From assembly GCF_021398735.1 (NCBI RefSeq), contig NZ_CP090349.1, positions 5,640,001 to 5,704,000 of the forward strand: 64,000 bases of DNA. Direction: 5' to 3'. Numbering within the stretch: position 1 is the first letter of the stretch; every line of letters begins with the position of its first letter. The notes under the pieces are model-generated. The model worked only from the letters and a program-made list of their open reading frames with translations. It had not been told where the DNA came from and did not search any database. Positions 28,189 to 36,284 of the stretch are shown piece by piece. Both the position numbers and the translations under genes were made by a program. Source of the stretch: Methylobacterium oryzae (GTDB lineage Bacteria > Pseudomonadota > Alphaproteobacteria > Rhizobiales > Beijerinckiaceae).

Positions 28189-29622
28189 CTACCAGATCCA
28201 GAACAGGAGCACCCAGTTGGCCACCGAGAGGGCGGCCGCGCCGGCGATGCAGGCCGAGGCCGCCACCCGGCGGAGGCCGCCGGCGGCGAGACCCGCCACC
28301 CGCCAGGCCAGCCAGACGCTCCACAGGCTGGCGCCGGCGAGCAGGCCCGCGCGGATCTCCGCCACGTAGGGGATCACGATGCCGTCGCCGCGCAGGAACG
28401 TCACGGTGAGCGCCGACAGGCCCAGGAACACGCCGCAGCCCGCGACCGGGATCAGGGTCTGGGTCAGGTGGTGGAAGCGCCGGAGCGACCAGCCGCCGAG
28501 GCTCAGGGTCGCGAGCGCCACGATCCCCGACAGGGCGAGCCCGAGGACGAGCGTCGCGGCGCCGATGTAGGCCAGCAGCAGCCCGCCGTCGAGGAGCGTC
28601 ATGACGTCGTTGCGGTCGGGGTAGTTCGTCAGCACGAACCAGGGCGCCGAGTGCTCCAGGGGCCACGTCGTCCCGCGCTCGATGAGCCACGTGGCCGCCC
28701 ATTGCTTGGCATCGACGAACCAGGGGCTCGAGGACCACTGGAAGGCGCCCACCGCCAACGCCAGCATGCCGAACAGGATCAGCATGGTCTGGTCGAGGCT
28801 GGGCTCCGCGCCGGCCACGTGGACGATCTCGTGGTTGGGCGAGCGCAGGGCGAGGCGCACGGCGCCGCGGTGGCCGCTGCAGCGGCCGCACATGTGGCAG
28901 GCGCCCGCGCCGCGCATGGTCTTGACCGGCACGAGGGGCGCGCAGTTGAAGGACTCGGTGCCGCCGACGGGTTTGGGCGAGTCCGCCCAGGCGGCGCGGT
29001 CGACCTGGAAGCTCACCGGCGCGAGCTTCGACAGCACCGCGAAGACGCCGTTGACCGGGCAGAGGTAGCGGCACCAGACGCGCTTGTTGCGCCCGTACAG
29101 CAGCCCGACCACGATCGCCGCCAGGGTCGAGCCGCCGAGCACCGCGAGGACCGGCTTCGGGTAGCCGTAGACGCTGGTCATCTGGCCGTAGACGGTGGTT
29201 CCCGCGAAGGCCACGAACGGCCAGCCCTGCCAGGTGATCCAGCGCGGCACGGCGTAGCCGCGGCTCCACCGGCTCGCGAACTCGCTGAGGGCCCCCTCCG
29301 GGCAGAGCACGCCGCACCAGGCCCGGCCGACCAGCACCATGCTGACCAGCACGAACGGCCACCAGATCCCCCAGAAGGCGAACTGCGCGGCGAGCGTCAG
29401 GTTGGTCCAGATGTGGGCGGCGTTGTCGGGCAGCGGCAGCAGGGCCGGCACGATCACCAGCACCGCGTAGACGGCGACGATCAGCCACTGCACGGACCGG
29501 ATGATCCAGCCGTACCGGCGCAACGCGTCGCCGAACCGGGCGAGCCGCGCGTCGACCGCGGAGCGGCGCGGCGTGACGTCGGCGAGGGCCAGGGAGCCGG
29601 GCGCTGTCGTGAACGCGCTCAT
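28189..29622 (-). CDS. ftrD: Membrane 4Fe-4S ferredoxin-type protein FtrD
   Basis: A 477-residue polytopic membrane protein of the NapH/RdxA-like ferredoxin group. Cysteine clusters are CGVLCPEG, CRYLCPVNG and ACHMCGRC, enough for iron-sulfur centres. It probably accepts electrons during ferrous iron oxidation in the FtrABCD system. The ATG at 29622 overlaps the ftrB stop by four bases (ATGA). The C-terminal third contains several extra hydrophobic segments. Confidence 0.88.
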   Translation of the reverse strand: MSAFTTAPGSLALADVTPRRSAVDARLARFGDALRRYGWIIRSVQWLIVAVYAVLVIVPALLPLPDNAAHIWTNLTLAAQFAFWGIWWPFVLVSMVLVGRAWCGVLCPEGALSEFASRWSRGYAVPRWITWQGWPFVAFAGTTVYGQMTSVYGYPKPVLAVLGGSTLAAIVVGLLYGRNKRVWCRYLCPVNGVFAVLSKLAPVSFQVDRAAWADSPKPVGGTESFNCAPLVPVKTMRGAGACHMCGRCSGHRGAVRLALRSPNHEIVHVAGAEPSLDQTMLILFGMLALAVGAFQWSSSPWFVDAKQWAATWLIERGTTWPLEHSAPWFVLTNYPDRNDVMTLLDGGLLLAYIGAATLVLGLALSGIVALATLSLGGWSLRRFHHLTQTLIPVAGCGVFLGLSALTVTFLRGDGIVIPYVAEIRAGLLAGASLWSVWLAWRVAGLAAGGLRRVAASACIAGAAALSVANWVLLFWIW

Positions 29623-29969
29623 TTGGCCACCAGGGTCGCCTTCGCTTCCGGGTGGAAATCGTCGAACACCTGGTACGTGCCGGCATCGAGGGTGCGGAAC
29701 ACGATCGCCGAGGTCGAGCCAGCGGCCAGCGCCTTCTCGCGGCGCAGCTCCGTGCTCTCGAACTCCACCGGCGTCTGGCCGGTGTTCGAGATCTCGAGCT
29801 TGAACCGGGTGTTGGCCGGAACCTCGATCACCGTCGGGATGATCACGCCGTCGCGCATCTCCACCTTGATGACCGGCATGTCGTCCGCCCGCGCGGGCAC
29901 GGCGGCCGACGCGGCGGCGACCAGCAGCAGCGGTAGGGCTCGGAGGAGGGAGCGCGGCAGGCGGGACAC
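29619..29969 (-). CDS. ftrB: Periplasmic cupredoxin FtrB
   Basis: A 116-residue secreted cupredoxin-like protein. The signal peptide ends near VPARAD. The mature part has the beta-sandwich segments FKLEISNTGQTPVEFES and the copper-site region GTYQVFDDFHPEAK. It is predicted to oxidise ferrous iron or shuttle electrons between FtrA and FtrD. I chose the GTG at 29969 because GGAG lies six or seven bases upstream; a GTG at 29984 is an alternative. Its stop overlaps ftrD. Confidence 0.8.
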   Translation of the reverse strand: MSRLPRSLLRALPLLLVAAASAAVPARADDMPVIKVEMRDGVIIPTVIEVPANTRFKLEISNTGQTPVEFESTELRREKALAAGSTSAIVFRTLDAGTYQVFDDFHPEAKATLVAK

Positions 29970-29986
29970 GGTCAGCTCCGGCACTC

Positions 29987-30550
29987 TCAGTAGGCGCCCT
30001 TCTTGCCGACGCCGGCGAAGGTGAAGTCCTGGGTGATCTCGAAGGGCTCGAACCACGGGCCGACGCCCGTCTCCTTGTCGACGTGGCGGCCGAAATGGCT
30101 GTCCTTGCCCGGGGGCGCGACGGTGACCTTCAGACGGTAACGACCCGGGCCGAACAGCTTGACGTTGTCGCCGTAATGCGGCCCGTCATTGGCGACCATC
30201 GGCATCAGCATGCCCGACACCGTCTGGTCGGTGGGCTTGTCGCCGTCGAGCTTCACCGCCTCGAAGCGGACGGCGAGCGCCGGCACCCAGTCCCCTTCCG
30301 CGAAGCCGTTGCGGTTGTCCTTGGCGGCGCGGATATCGGTCTCGAGGTGGATGTCCGACTTGGCGGCCTCGCGCATCATGCCGGGCGGATCCATCTCGAT
30401 CGGCTGCAGATAGACGGCCGCGACCTCCAGGCCGTTGCGCGTCACGTGCGGACCGATCGGCACCTCCTTGGCGGCCGCGGCACCGGCGAACGCCAGGAGC
30501 GAGGCCGCGGCGAGGCCGCGGAGAACCGGGAGGATGTGCGAGGCGTGCAT
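29987..30550 (-). CDS. ftrA: Periplasmic iron-binding protein FtrA (P19 family)
   Basis: A P19/Tp34-type periplasmic metal-binding protein of about 187 residues. The signal peptide runs to about AGAAAAKE. Family metal-site regions are present: VYLQPIEMDPPGM, GMLMPMVANDGPHYG and HVDKETGVGPWFEPF; the Met, Glu and His there match the copper and iron ligands of P19. It presents ferrous iron to FtrB/FtrC. The start at 30550 is the likeliest; 30562 is possible. It is the first gene of the operon. Confidence 0.88.
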   Translation of the reverse strand: MHASHILPVLRGLAAASLLAFAGAAAAKEVPIGPHVTRNGLEVAAVYLQPIEMDPPGMMREAAKSDIHLETDIRAAKDNRNGFAEGDWVPALAVRFEAVKLDGDKPTDQTVSGMLMPMVANDGPHYGDNVKLFGPGRYRLKVTVAPPGKDSHFGRHVDKETGVGPWFEPFEITQDFTFAGVGKKGAY

Positions 30551-30903
30551 GCGACCGCACATAATCCAGGCCGCGGGAAGATCAAACCGGAATCGCACGA
30601 CAGTCAAATAATAACAATTCTAATCTGTCCATCAGCCGAATCGACATTACGGTATTCGCATGTCGTTGCATCGAAAAAGGTCGATCACGGCGCACTTTCA
30701 CGAAGCTATTCGCGGTGCGATGCCCTCTGGATCTTGACGAATCCAACGCGGGCTGGATCGTCACGCCAGTGCCATGCGACGAACCGAGGATGCGAGGCAG
30801 CAAGGCCATGGATCGCACGATGGCCCGCGATCACGAGCGCGCGACCCGGCTTGCGCGGCCCCGTGCCGCGTTTTAGCAAATGCTATACTTTTCTGTGAGT
30901 CGG
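30551..30903. other. AT-enriched divergent intergenic region
   Basis: 353 bases between ftrA and the porin gene. It contains the iron-box-like site at 30607-30625 and, close to the porin start, a TAGCA-AA-TGCTA inverted repeat at 30874-30885. No coding sequence is supported. Confidence 0.5.
30607..30625 (-). promoter_or_regulatory. Candidate iron-responsive (Fur/Irr-type) box upstream of ftrA
   Basis: The minus-strand 19-mer GATTAGAATTGTTATTATT matches the Fur consensus at about 12 of 19 positions and contains TTAGAA-like half-sites as in Irr ICE motifs. It lies 57 bases before the ftrA start. Position and gene function both fit iron control; which regulator binds is inference. Confidence 0.4.
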
Positions 30904-33027
30904 ATGAGATCCCGTTCCGTGTCCCTGGTCCGCACTGCGGCGCTCGTCCTGGCCGCCCTTCTCCTGGCGCCCGCCGCCGCGTGGGCGGCCGACATCTCCC
31001 CGCCGCGCCCAGTCGAGGCGCCGTCCTACACCGACTGGTCGGGGGGCTATGTCGGCCTCGAGGGAAGTGCCGGCGGGTCCTACGGCACCTACAATTTCGG
31101 TCCGACGACGATCGGCGCCCGGCCGGTCCCGGCCTTCAAGAGCGGCGATTCCACCGGCCGCAGCGACCAGGGCAAGAACGCCACGACGGCGGTCGGCGGC
31201 CTGTTCGGCGGCTGGAACTGGCAGGCCGGGCCGTGGGTCTACGGCGTCGAGGCGAGTCTCGACGCGGCGAATCTGAAGCGGCCCGTCCCCTCGACGATCG
31301 CGGGCTTCGGCTACGCGGACGTGGACCCGGCCTTCAACATCGTGCGCGCCAAGACGGATCTCTACGGCACCCTGCGCGCCCGGCTCGGCTACAGCTTCGA
31401 CCGCTACCTGATCTACGGCACCTTCGGCCTCGCAGGGGCGAACGCACGTATCCTGGCGAATTACCCGGACCTCGACACGGGCGGCCAGACCACTGCGCGG
31501 CGGGACCTCGGCTACGTCGGCTTCACCCTCGGCGCGGGCGTGCAGTACGCCATCACCGACAGCCTCGCGCTGGGCATCGACTACCGCTACATCGATCTCG
31601 GGGGCAGCCCGCGCTTCCCGCTGGGCACGGTGCCCGGCGACGCGGGCGGGCCGGTCACGACCCGGGCGCGCTTCACGTCCAACGAGCTGTTCGCGCGGCT
31701 GATGTGGTTTCCGGACGGGCTGAAGGTCCCCCCGGACCGGGACGAGACCGCCCCGCACGATCCCGACAACGGCGATACCGGCCGCTTCTCGCTCCACGGC
31801 CAGACGACGCTGATCGCGCAGGGCGTTCCCGGCTTCCGCTCGCCCTACGAGGGTGCGCAGAGCCTGATCCCCCATCAGGCCCGGCAGACCACGACGGCCA
31901 CGATCTTCCTCGGCCTCAAGCTCACCGATAGCACCGAGGTCTACTACAATCCCGAGTTCAGCCAGGGCTTCGGCCTGTCGCGGACGCTGGGCGTCGCCGG
32001 CTTCGTCAACGGCGAGGCGCAGAAGGCCGGCGCCCCGTTCCCGAAGCTGCGCTCGAACCGCTACTACGTGAAGCAGACCTTCGGGCTGGGCGGCGAGACC
32101 GTCGAGGTACCGGACGGCCCGAACCAAGTGGCCACCCGCTACGACGCCGAGCGGATCACGCTGATCGCCGGCAAGTTCGCGCTGGGCGACTTCTTCGACG
32201 GCAACATCTACGCGCACGACCCGCGCGTGGACTTCTTCAACTGGTCGCTCTGGGGTGCCTCGGCCTGGGATTTCCCGGCGAATCTCCCGGGCTTCACGCA
32301 GGGCGTCTACGCCGAGTACAACCGGCCCGAGTTCGCGATCCGCGCCGCCTACACGCAGGTGCCCAAGGAGCCGTCGAGCGACGTGCTCGACCCGCGGGTG
32401 TTCCGGCGCGCCGGGCTGAACGTCGAGTTCGAGGAGCGCCACGTCCTCCCCTGGCTCGATCAGCCCGGCAAGATCCGCATCGGGCTGTTCTCGAATGTCG
32501 GCGTCTCGGCCAACAACCGCGACGTCGTCACCCTGACGCAGCTCGGCCTGTTCGACGACATCAACGACGCCGTCGCGGCGACCCGCCGCCCCCGCCGCAA
32601 GACCGGCGGCTACATCAACCTGGAGCAGGCGCTGACGCCCGAACTCGGGCTGTTCGCCCGGGCGAGCCTGAACGACGGGCGCACCGAGAACATCTCGTTC
32701 ACCGACATCGACCGGAGCTTCTCCGGCGGCCTGTCGCTGAAGGGCAAGGCCTGGGACCGCCCCGACGACACGGTCGGCATCGGCGCCGCAATGAACGGGC
32801 TCTCGCCCTCGCACCGGGCCGCCTTCGCGGCCGGGTATCTCGGGCTGCTGATCGGCGACGGGCGCCTCAACTACGGTACCGAGCGCACGCTGGAGACCTA
32901 CTACGCCCTGAACCTCACGAAGTTCGTCACGCTGACCTTCGACTACCAGTTCATCGACAATCCCGGATACAATCGCGACCGCGGGCCGGCGCACTTCTTC
33001 GCCTCGCGGCTGCACGCCGATTTCTGA
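30904..33027 (+). CDS. Outer-membrane protein: Omp25/31-type barrel fused to an OprB-like carbohydrate porin
   Basis: A 707-residue outer-membrane protein. After a signal peptide ending AAWAADI, residues about 15-270 have the alphaproteobacterial OMP beta-barrel pattern (SYTDWSGGYVGLEGSAGG, VYGVEASLDAANL, YRYIDLGG). Residues about 300-707 match OprB-type porin (FLGLKLTDSTEVYYNPEFSQG, FALGDFFDGNIYAHDPR, the FASRLHADF end). It ends in F as expected of outer-membrane barrels. Two complete barrels in one chain is unusual. An upstream ATG at 30880 overlaps the TAGCA inverted repeat and lacks a ribosome-binding site. Confidence 0.85.
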   Translation: MRSRSVSLVRTAALVLAALLLAPAAAWAADISPPRPVEAPSYTDWSGGYVGLEGSAGGSYGTYNFGPTTIGARPVPAFKSGDSTGRSDQGKNATTAVGGLFGGWNWQAGPWVYGVEASLDAANLKRPVPSTIAGFGYADVDPAFNIVRAKTDLYGTLRARLGYSFDRYLIYGTFGLAGANARILANYPDLDTGGQTTARRDLGYVGFTLGAGVQYAITDSLALGIDYRYIDLGGSPRFPLGTVPGDAGGPVTTRARFTSNELFARLMWFPDGLKVPPDRDETAPHDPDNGDTGRFSLHGQTTLIAQGVPGFRSPYEGAQSLIPHQARQTTTATIFLGLKLTDSTEVYYNPEFSQGFGLSRTLGVAGFVNGEAQKAGAPFPKLRSNRYYVKQTFGLGGETVEVPDGPNQVATRYDAERITLIAGKFALGDFFDGNIYAHDPRVDFFNWSLWGASAWDFPANLPGFTQGVYAEYNRPEFAIRAAYTQVPKEPSSDVLDPRVFRRAGLNVEFEERHVLPWLDQPGKIRIGLFSNVGVSANNRDVVTLTQLGLFDDINDAVAATRRPRRKTGGYINLEQALTPELGLFARASLNDGRTENISFTDIDRSFSGGLSLKGKAWDRPDDTVGIGAAMNGLSPSHRAAFAAGYLGLLIGDGRLNYGTERTLETYYALNLTKFVTLTFDYQFIDNPGYNRDRGPAHFFASRLHADF

Positions 33028-33080
33028 TCGGCGCCGGTGAGACGGCCTCCGACCGGAGCGTTCGGACGCTATGCGTATTC

Positions 33081-33150
33081 GCGAGCGAAGCGATCCGGTC
33101 CGGGCTCCGGACGACACGCACCCTGGGTCGCTGCGCTCGCTACGACGGCG
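33081..33150 (+). repeat. REP-like dispersed repeat, copy C
   Basis: It begins GCGAGCGAAGCGATCC and ends CCTGGGTCGCTGCGCTCGCT. An internal hairpin GTCCGG-GCT-CCGGAC is at 33098-33112. It sits between the convergent porin and lipB genes and may act as a transcript end. Confidence 0.5.
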
Positions 33151-33175
33151 GCATCGCCCGATGGCGCGGCCCTGC

Positions 33176-33907
33176 TCACTCCGCCGCCTCGATCGCGGTC
33201 GCCCCGAAGATCGCCTCGAAGGCGGCGCGGAGCTGCATGTCGACCTCGGCCATGCTCACCGGCAGGCCGAGATCGACGAGGCTTGTCACGCCGTGCTCCC
33301 GGACGCCGCACGGCACGATCCCGTCGAAATGCGCGAGGTCGGGCTCCACGTTCAGGCTGATGCCGTGGAAGCTGACCCAGCGGCGGACCCGGATGCCGAT
33401 CGCCGCGATCTTGTCTTCGACGCCGGGCCCCTTCTCGGGCCGGCGCACCCAGACGCCGACCCGGTCCTCGCGGCGCTCGGCGCGGACGTTGAAGGCGGCC
33501 AGCGTCTCGATCAGCCACGCCTCCAGGCTCGCCACGTAGGCGCGCAGGTCGCGGCTGCGCCGGTCGAGGTCGAGCATCACGTAGGCCACCCGCTGGCCCG
33601 GACCGTGATAGGTGTACTGCCCGCCCCGCCCCGTCGCGTGGACCGGGAACCGGTCCGGCGCGACGAGATCCTCCGGCCGGGCCGACGTGCCCGCCGTGTA
33701 GAGCGGCGGGTGTTCCAGCAGCCAGACGCATTCGGGCGCCGCGCCGCGGGCGATCGCCTCCGCGCGCGCCTCCATCCAGGCGAGGGCGGCGGCGTAATCC
33801 ACCGCCGCGTCACTCACGCGCCAGCCCACCGGGCCGGCGACCGGATCGGTGCCGGGCCGCTTCGGGAAGGCGGGCGGGCTGACCGTGAGGCGGGGCGCGT
33901 TTACCAA
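33176..33907 (-). CDS. lipB: Lipoyl(octanoyl) transferase
   Basis: LipB moves octanoyl groups from ACP to lipoyl domains. The protein has the family motifs [12 protein letters not shown] (94-105), Lys166 in [19 protein letters not shown] and the catalytic Cys200 in [13 protein letters not shown] start at the TTG at 33907 gives 243 residues; the GTG at 33817 would give the usual 213 or so and begin at VSDAAVDY. Either is possible; the TTG has AGGA upstream. It is divergent from the FliN-like gene only 20 bases away. Confidence 0.92.
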   Translation of the reverse strand: MVNAPRLTVSPPAFPKRPGTDPVAGPVGWRVSDAAVDYAAALAWMEARAEAIARGAAPECVWLLEHPPLYTAGTSARPEDLVAPDRFPVHATGRGGQYTYHGPGQRVAYVMLDLDRRSRDLRAYVASLEAWLIETLAAFNVRAERREDRVGVWVRRPEKGPGVEDKIAAIGIRVRRWVSFHGISLNVEPDLAHFDGIVPCGVREHGVTSLVDLGLPVSMAEVDMQLRAAFEAIFGATAIEAAE

Positions 33908-33927
33908 GAGTTCACCATCCTGCGTCG

Positions 33928-34302
33928 ATGGTCGAAGCCTTCAACATCCGCGGCCGGCGGTTGCAAGGTTCCGGCTGCGAGACGGGATGGCGGACGGTGG
34001 CGGTCTTCGAGACCCTGAAGGTCGATCTGACGGTGGTGCTGGGCCGGGCCCGCATGCCGCTGCACATGCTCCTCCGGATGGGCCGCGGCGCCGTGATCGA
34101 GCTCGAAGCCAGCGACAGCGACATGGTCGAGATCCTGGCCAACGACCACCCGATCGCGCGCGGGCAGATCGTGGTGACGGGCGACCGCATCTCCGTGGAG
34201 GTGACCGAGCTGATCCGCAAGGCGGCCTCGATCGTCGAGCCGGGCGTCAGCATCGGCGACGGCGCGGCGCCTTTCCTGGAGGGCGGCTACGATTCCCCGT
34301 GA
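33928..34302 (+). CDS. Orphan FliN/SpoA-domain protein
   Basis: A 124-residue protein with a single SpoA (FliN/FliM C-terminal) domain at about 28-105: [20 protein letters not shown] and [19 protein letters not shown]. FliN proteins form the flagellar motor switch and can bind CheY. No flagellar genes are near, so it may be the genome's FliN placed apart, or a separate SpoA protein. The 20-base gap to lipB leaves little room for a promoter except one overlapping lipB's 5' end. Confidence 0.8.
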   Translation: MVEAFNIRGRRLQGSGCETGWRTVAVFETLKVDLTVVLGRARMPLHMLLRMGRGAVIELEASDSDMVEILANDHPIARGQIVVTGDRISVEVTELIRKAASIVEPGVSIGDGAAPFLEGGYDSP

Positions 34303-34308
34303 CTGCGC

Positions 34309-34337
34309 TTGTCGGCGGCCGGACGATCTGTTATCCG
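34309..34337 (+). promoter_or_regulatory. Possible sigma-70-type promoter for tRNA-Leu
   Basis: TTGTCG and TATCCG hexamers are separated by 17 bases. The distance to the tRNA (about 80 bases) is long but acceptable for a processed leader. Confidence 0.3.
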
Positions 34338-34420
34338 CTGCGCCGCGCGACACGAAAGCGGCCCCGGGTTCTCCCGCGGCGCGCGACGGTCGAGCGAACG
34401 GACCGGTCTTCGCGTCCGAT

Positions 34421-34505
34421 GCGGCCATGGCGGAATTGGTAGACGCGCTAGCTTGAGGTGCTAGTCCCGAGAGGGGTGGAGGTTCGAGTCCTCTTGGCCG
34501 CACCA
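34421..34505 (+). tRNA. tRNA-Leu (anticodon GAG)
   Basis: The cloverleaf is intact: acceptor GCGGCCA pairs with TGGCCGC, the D arm contains AATTGGTAGA, and the anticodon stem CTAGC/GCTAG encloses loop TTGAGGT with anticodon GAG. A variable arm CCCGAGAGGG-type and T arm with GGTTCGAGTCC follow. The 3' CCA is encoded. It reads CUC and CUU leucine codons. A small hairpin GTTGCC/GGCAAC (34516-34536) after it may help 3' maturation. No integrase gene lies near. Confidence 0.97.
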
Positions 34506-34705
34506 CATTGTTTTGGTTGCCCGGATCTTCGGCAACCCGGATGTGGCGCATGACAGGGCGGTGCGCCGCCGATCACGATACACCATTATCTGAGCCGACA
34601 CGCCGGGCGCAGGCGCCTGCGCCCGGCCAGGGGTTGCGCGAGAACCGCGCGCATCATTCCGCGCCGGGACGTCGCGGGATCGGCGGAGGCCGGCCACCGT
34701 CCCGA

Positions 34706-35683
34706 TCAGGGAGCCGACGGAGCACCGGAAGCCCGCAGCAGGGCGGCCTCCCTGTACTCGCGCGGGGTCAGGCCGTGGCGGTCCTTGAACCGGCGGGAGA
34801 AGTGCGCCTGGCTGGTGAACCCGCAGCCGTAGGCGAGCATCCCGATCGACAGGTGCAGGCAGGCTGGGTCGGACAGCCGCTTGGCCGCCGCCGCCAGCCG
34901 GCGCTCCCAGATCCAGTCGGAGATATGCTGGCCGCGCTCGTGGAACAGCTCCTGAAGCCGGCGCAGCGAGACCCCCGTGGCGGCCGCGAGCTGGGGAGGG
35001 TCCAGTCCCGGATCGTCCAGATGGGCCTCGACATGTGCCTTCGCGCGCTGAACGACGACGCTGCCGTGGACGGGGCGAGGCACATCCTGCGCGAGCCGCT
35101 CGGCGAGGCTCGCCACGATCAGGTCGACCGCGATCTCCGACATGCGCTCGGCGGCGTCGGGCGTGAGCTGGTGCCGCACCCGGATCAGGTCGTGGATGAA
35201 GCCGGTCGCCAGCGTGGCCGACGCGAGGTCCGCCCCGACCGACAGGCCGGTGTAGAGCCGTGTCGAGCCGAGCACGCCTTCCAAGCGCTCCCGCGGCAGC
35301 TCCAGGAACAGGGCCTGGCTGTCCCTGTGGGTCGTCAGCACGGAGGGGCGATGGTCGAGCACGACCATGTCGCCCGGCCGCTGCACGGCCTCCCGGCCGT
35401 CCTGAACGCTCGTCGACAGGCCCGCGAGCTTGAACAGCACCACGACCATCCCGGCCCTGTCGTGGCGCCGGGCCGCGCTGGGCGTCGTCTCGCATCGCAG
35501 GGCGCTCTGCGTCAGGCGCGAGAGGTACAGCGCGCCGATCTCCGCGACGTCGAGCCTGCCCCGGAACGGCCCGTCGTCGAGGCGCTCGACCTCGATCGGC
35601 ACGAGCCGCTCCCCGAGAAGGTCTCGCCAGAGCTTGAAGCCGCTCCGGGGGTGGAGACCCTCCGTCGAAAACACTGTCTGCAT
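34706..35683 (-). CDS. AraC-family transcriptional regulator
   Basis: A 325-residue regulator. The N-terminal half (about 15-190) resembles the AraC-binding-like domain of the PF14525 group, with FLELPRERLEGVLG. The C-terminal HTH pair (about 215-315) includes ATGVSLRRLQELFHERG and the second helix region GFTSQAHFSRRFKDRHGLTPREYR. The ATG at 35683 is preferred over the TTG two codons upstream. Its neighbours are a tRNA and a helicase gene, so the target is likely its own promoter or the helicase region. Effector unknown. Confidence 0.9.
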   Translation of the reverse strand: MQTVFSTEGLHPRSGFKLWRDLLGERLVPIEVERLDDGPFRGRLDVAEIGALYLSRLTQSALRCETTPSAARRHDRAGMVVVLFKLAGLSTSVQDGREAVQRPGDMVVLDHRPSVLTTHRDSQALFLELPRERLEGVLGSTRLYTGLSVGADLASATLATGFIHDLIRVRHQLTPDAAERMSEIAVDLIVASLAERLAQDVPRPVHGSVVVQRAKAHVEAHLDDPGLDPPQLAAATGVSLRRLQELFHERGQHISDWIWERRLAAAAKRLSDPACLHLSIGMLAYGCGFTSQAHFSRRFKDRHGLTPREYREAALLRASGAPSAP

Positions 35684-36284
35684 AGGCAATATCTGAAGTC
35701 GCGGCTGCGCCGTTCGGCCGCGCAGCGATCGTTGAATACCGATCGCTGCGTATCTTTAGATACACTTTCACGCCCGGACGATCCAACAATACCGTCAATT
35801 CCGAAACAATTATATCTCAACGGACAGATCAGAGGCTATCCTCGGCCACAACGCCGATAAACGCCCGCCCCGACCACATCGGGAAGACGGGATCGACACG
35901 TATCGGCAGCCGAGCCGCGTCTTCGGGCGATCCCGAGTACACGGGGCACGGCACCCTCGGACGAGCGCCCGCTGTTCACCGGCGCGACGGCGGCGCTCAG
36001 CCTGAGCGGACCGCAACCCGGCCCTGGTCCGGCCCTGCATTGACTTCGCAGCCGCACACACGCATATCGGCGATGCAGCGTCAGCGGCCGCCACGGCCCG
36101 CTTGAGGGGGCTGCGTGACGGATCGGGCGCTACCCGGCGTGATCCGGCCCCCCTCTTCATAACGTGCATGCACCCGGGCCGCCCCATCACGCGGGCTGCC
36201 CCCTGCCAACGGACCGGCTCATACACGGCACAGCTCGCGATCGACGCGAGGCGCCCGGCCGGCCCTGCTGCATCGGATACATCC
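35684..36284. other. Divergent intergenic region between araC and the helicase gene
   Basis: 601 bases. The araC-proximal third is AT-rich and carries the palindromes described above. The rest is GC-rich and contains no convincing gene; a frame runs from 36102 into the helicase but its first 61 residues look non-coding. A long 5' leader before a cold-shock-type helicase would be usual. Confidence 0.5.
35721..35763. promoter_or_regulatory. Two adjoining palindromes upstream of the AraC gene
   Basis: CGCAGCGATCG (35721-35731) and CGATCGCTGCG (35740-35750) are perfect 11-base inverted arms with spacer TTGAATAC. Immediately after, GTATCT-TT-AGATAC (35750-35763) is a second perfect palindrome sharing one base. 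The block lies 38-80 bases before the araC start, an ideal operator position. Confidence 0.6.

Noticed and set aside
30885..30890. TATACT as a -10 box for the porin gene
   Set aside because: No matching -35 at proper spacing and too close to the start codon.
34421..34505. tRNA-Leu as an integration site for a mobile element
   Set aside because: No integrase, direct repeat or foreign gene block follows.
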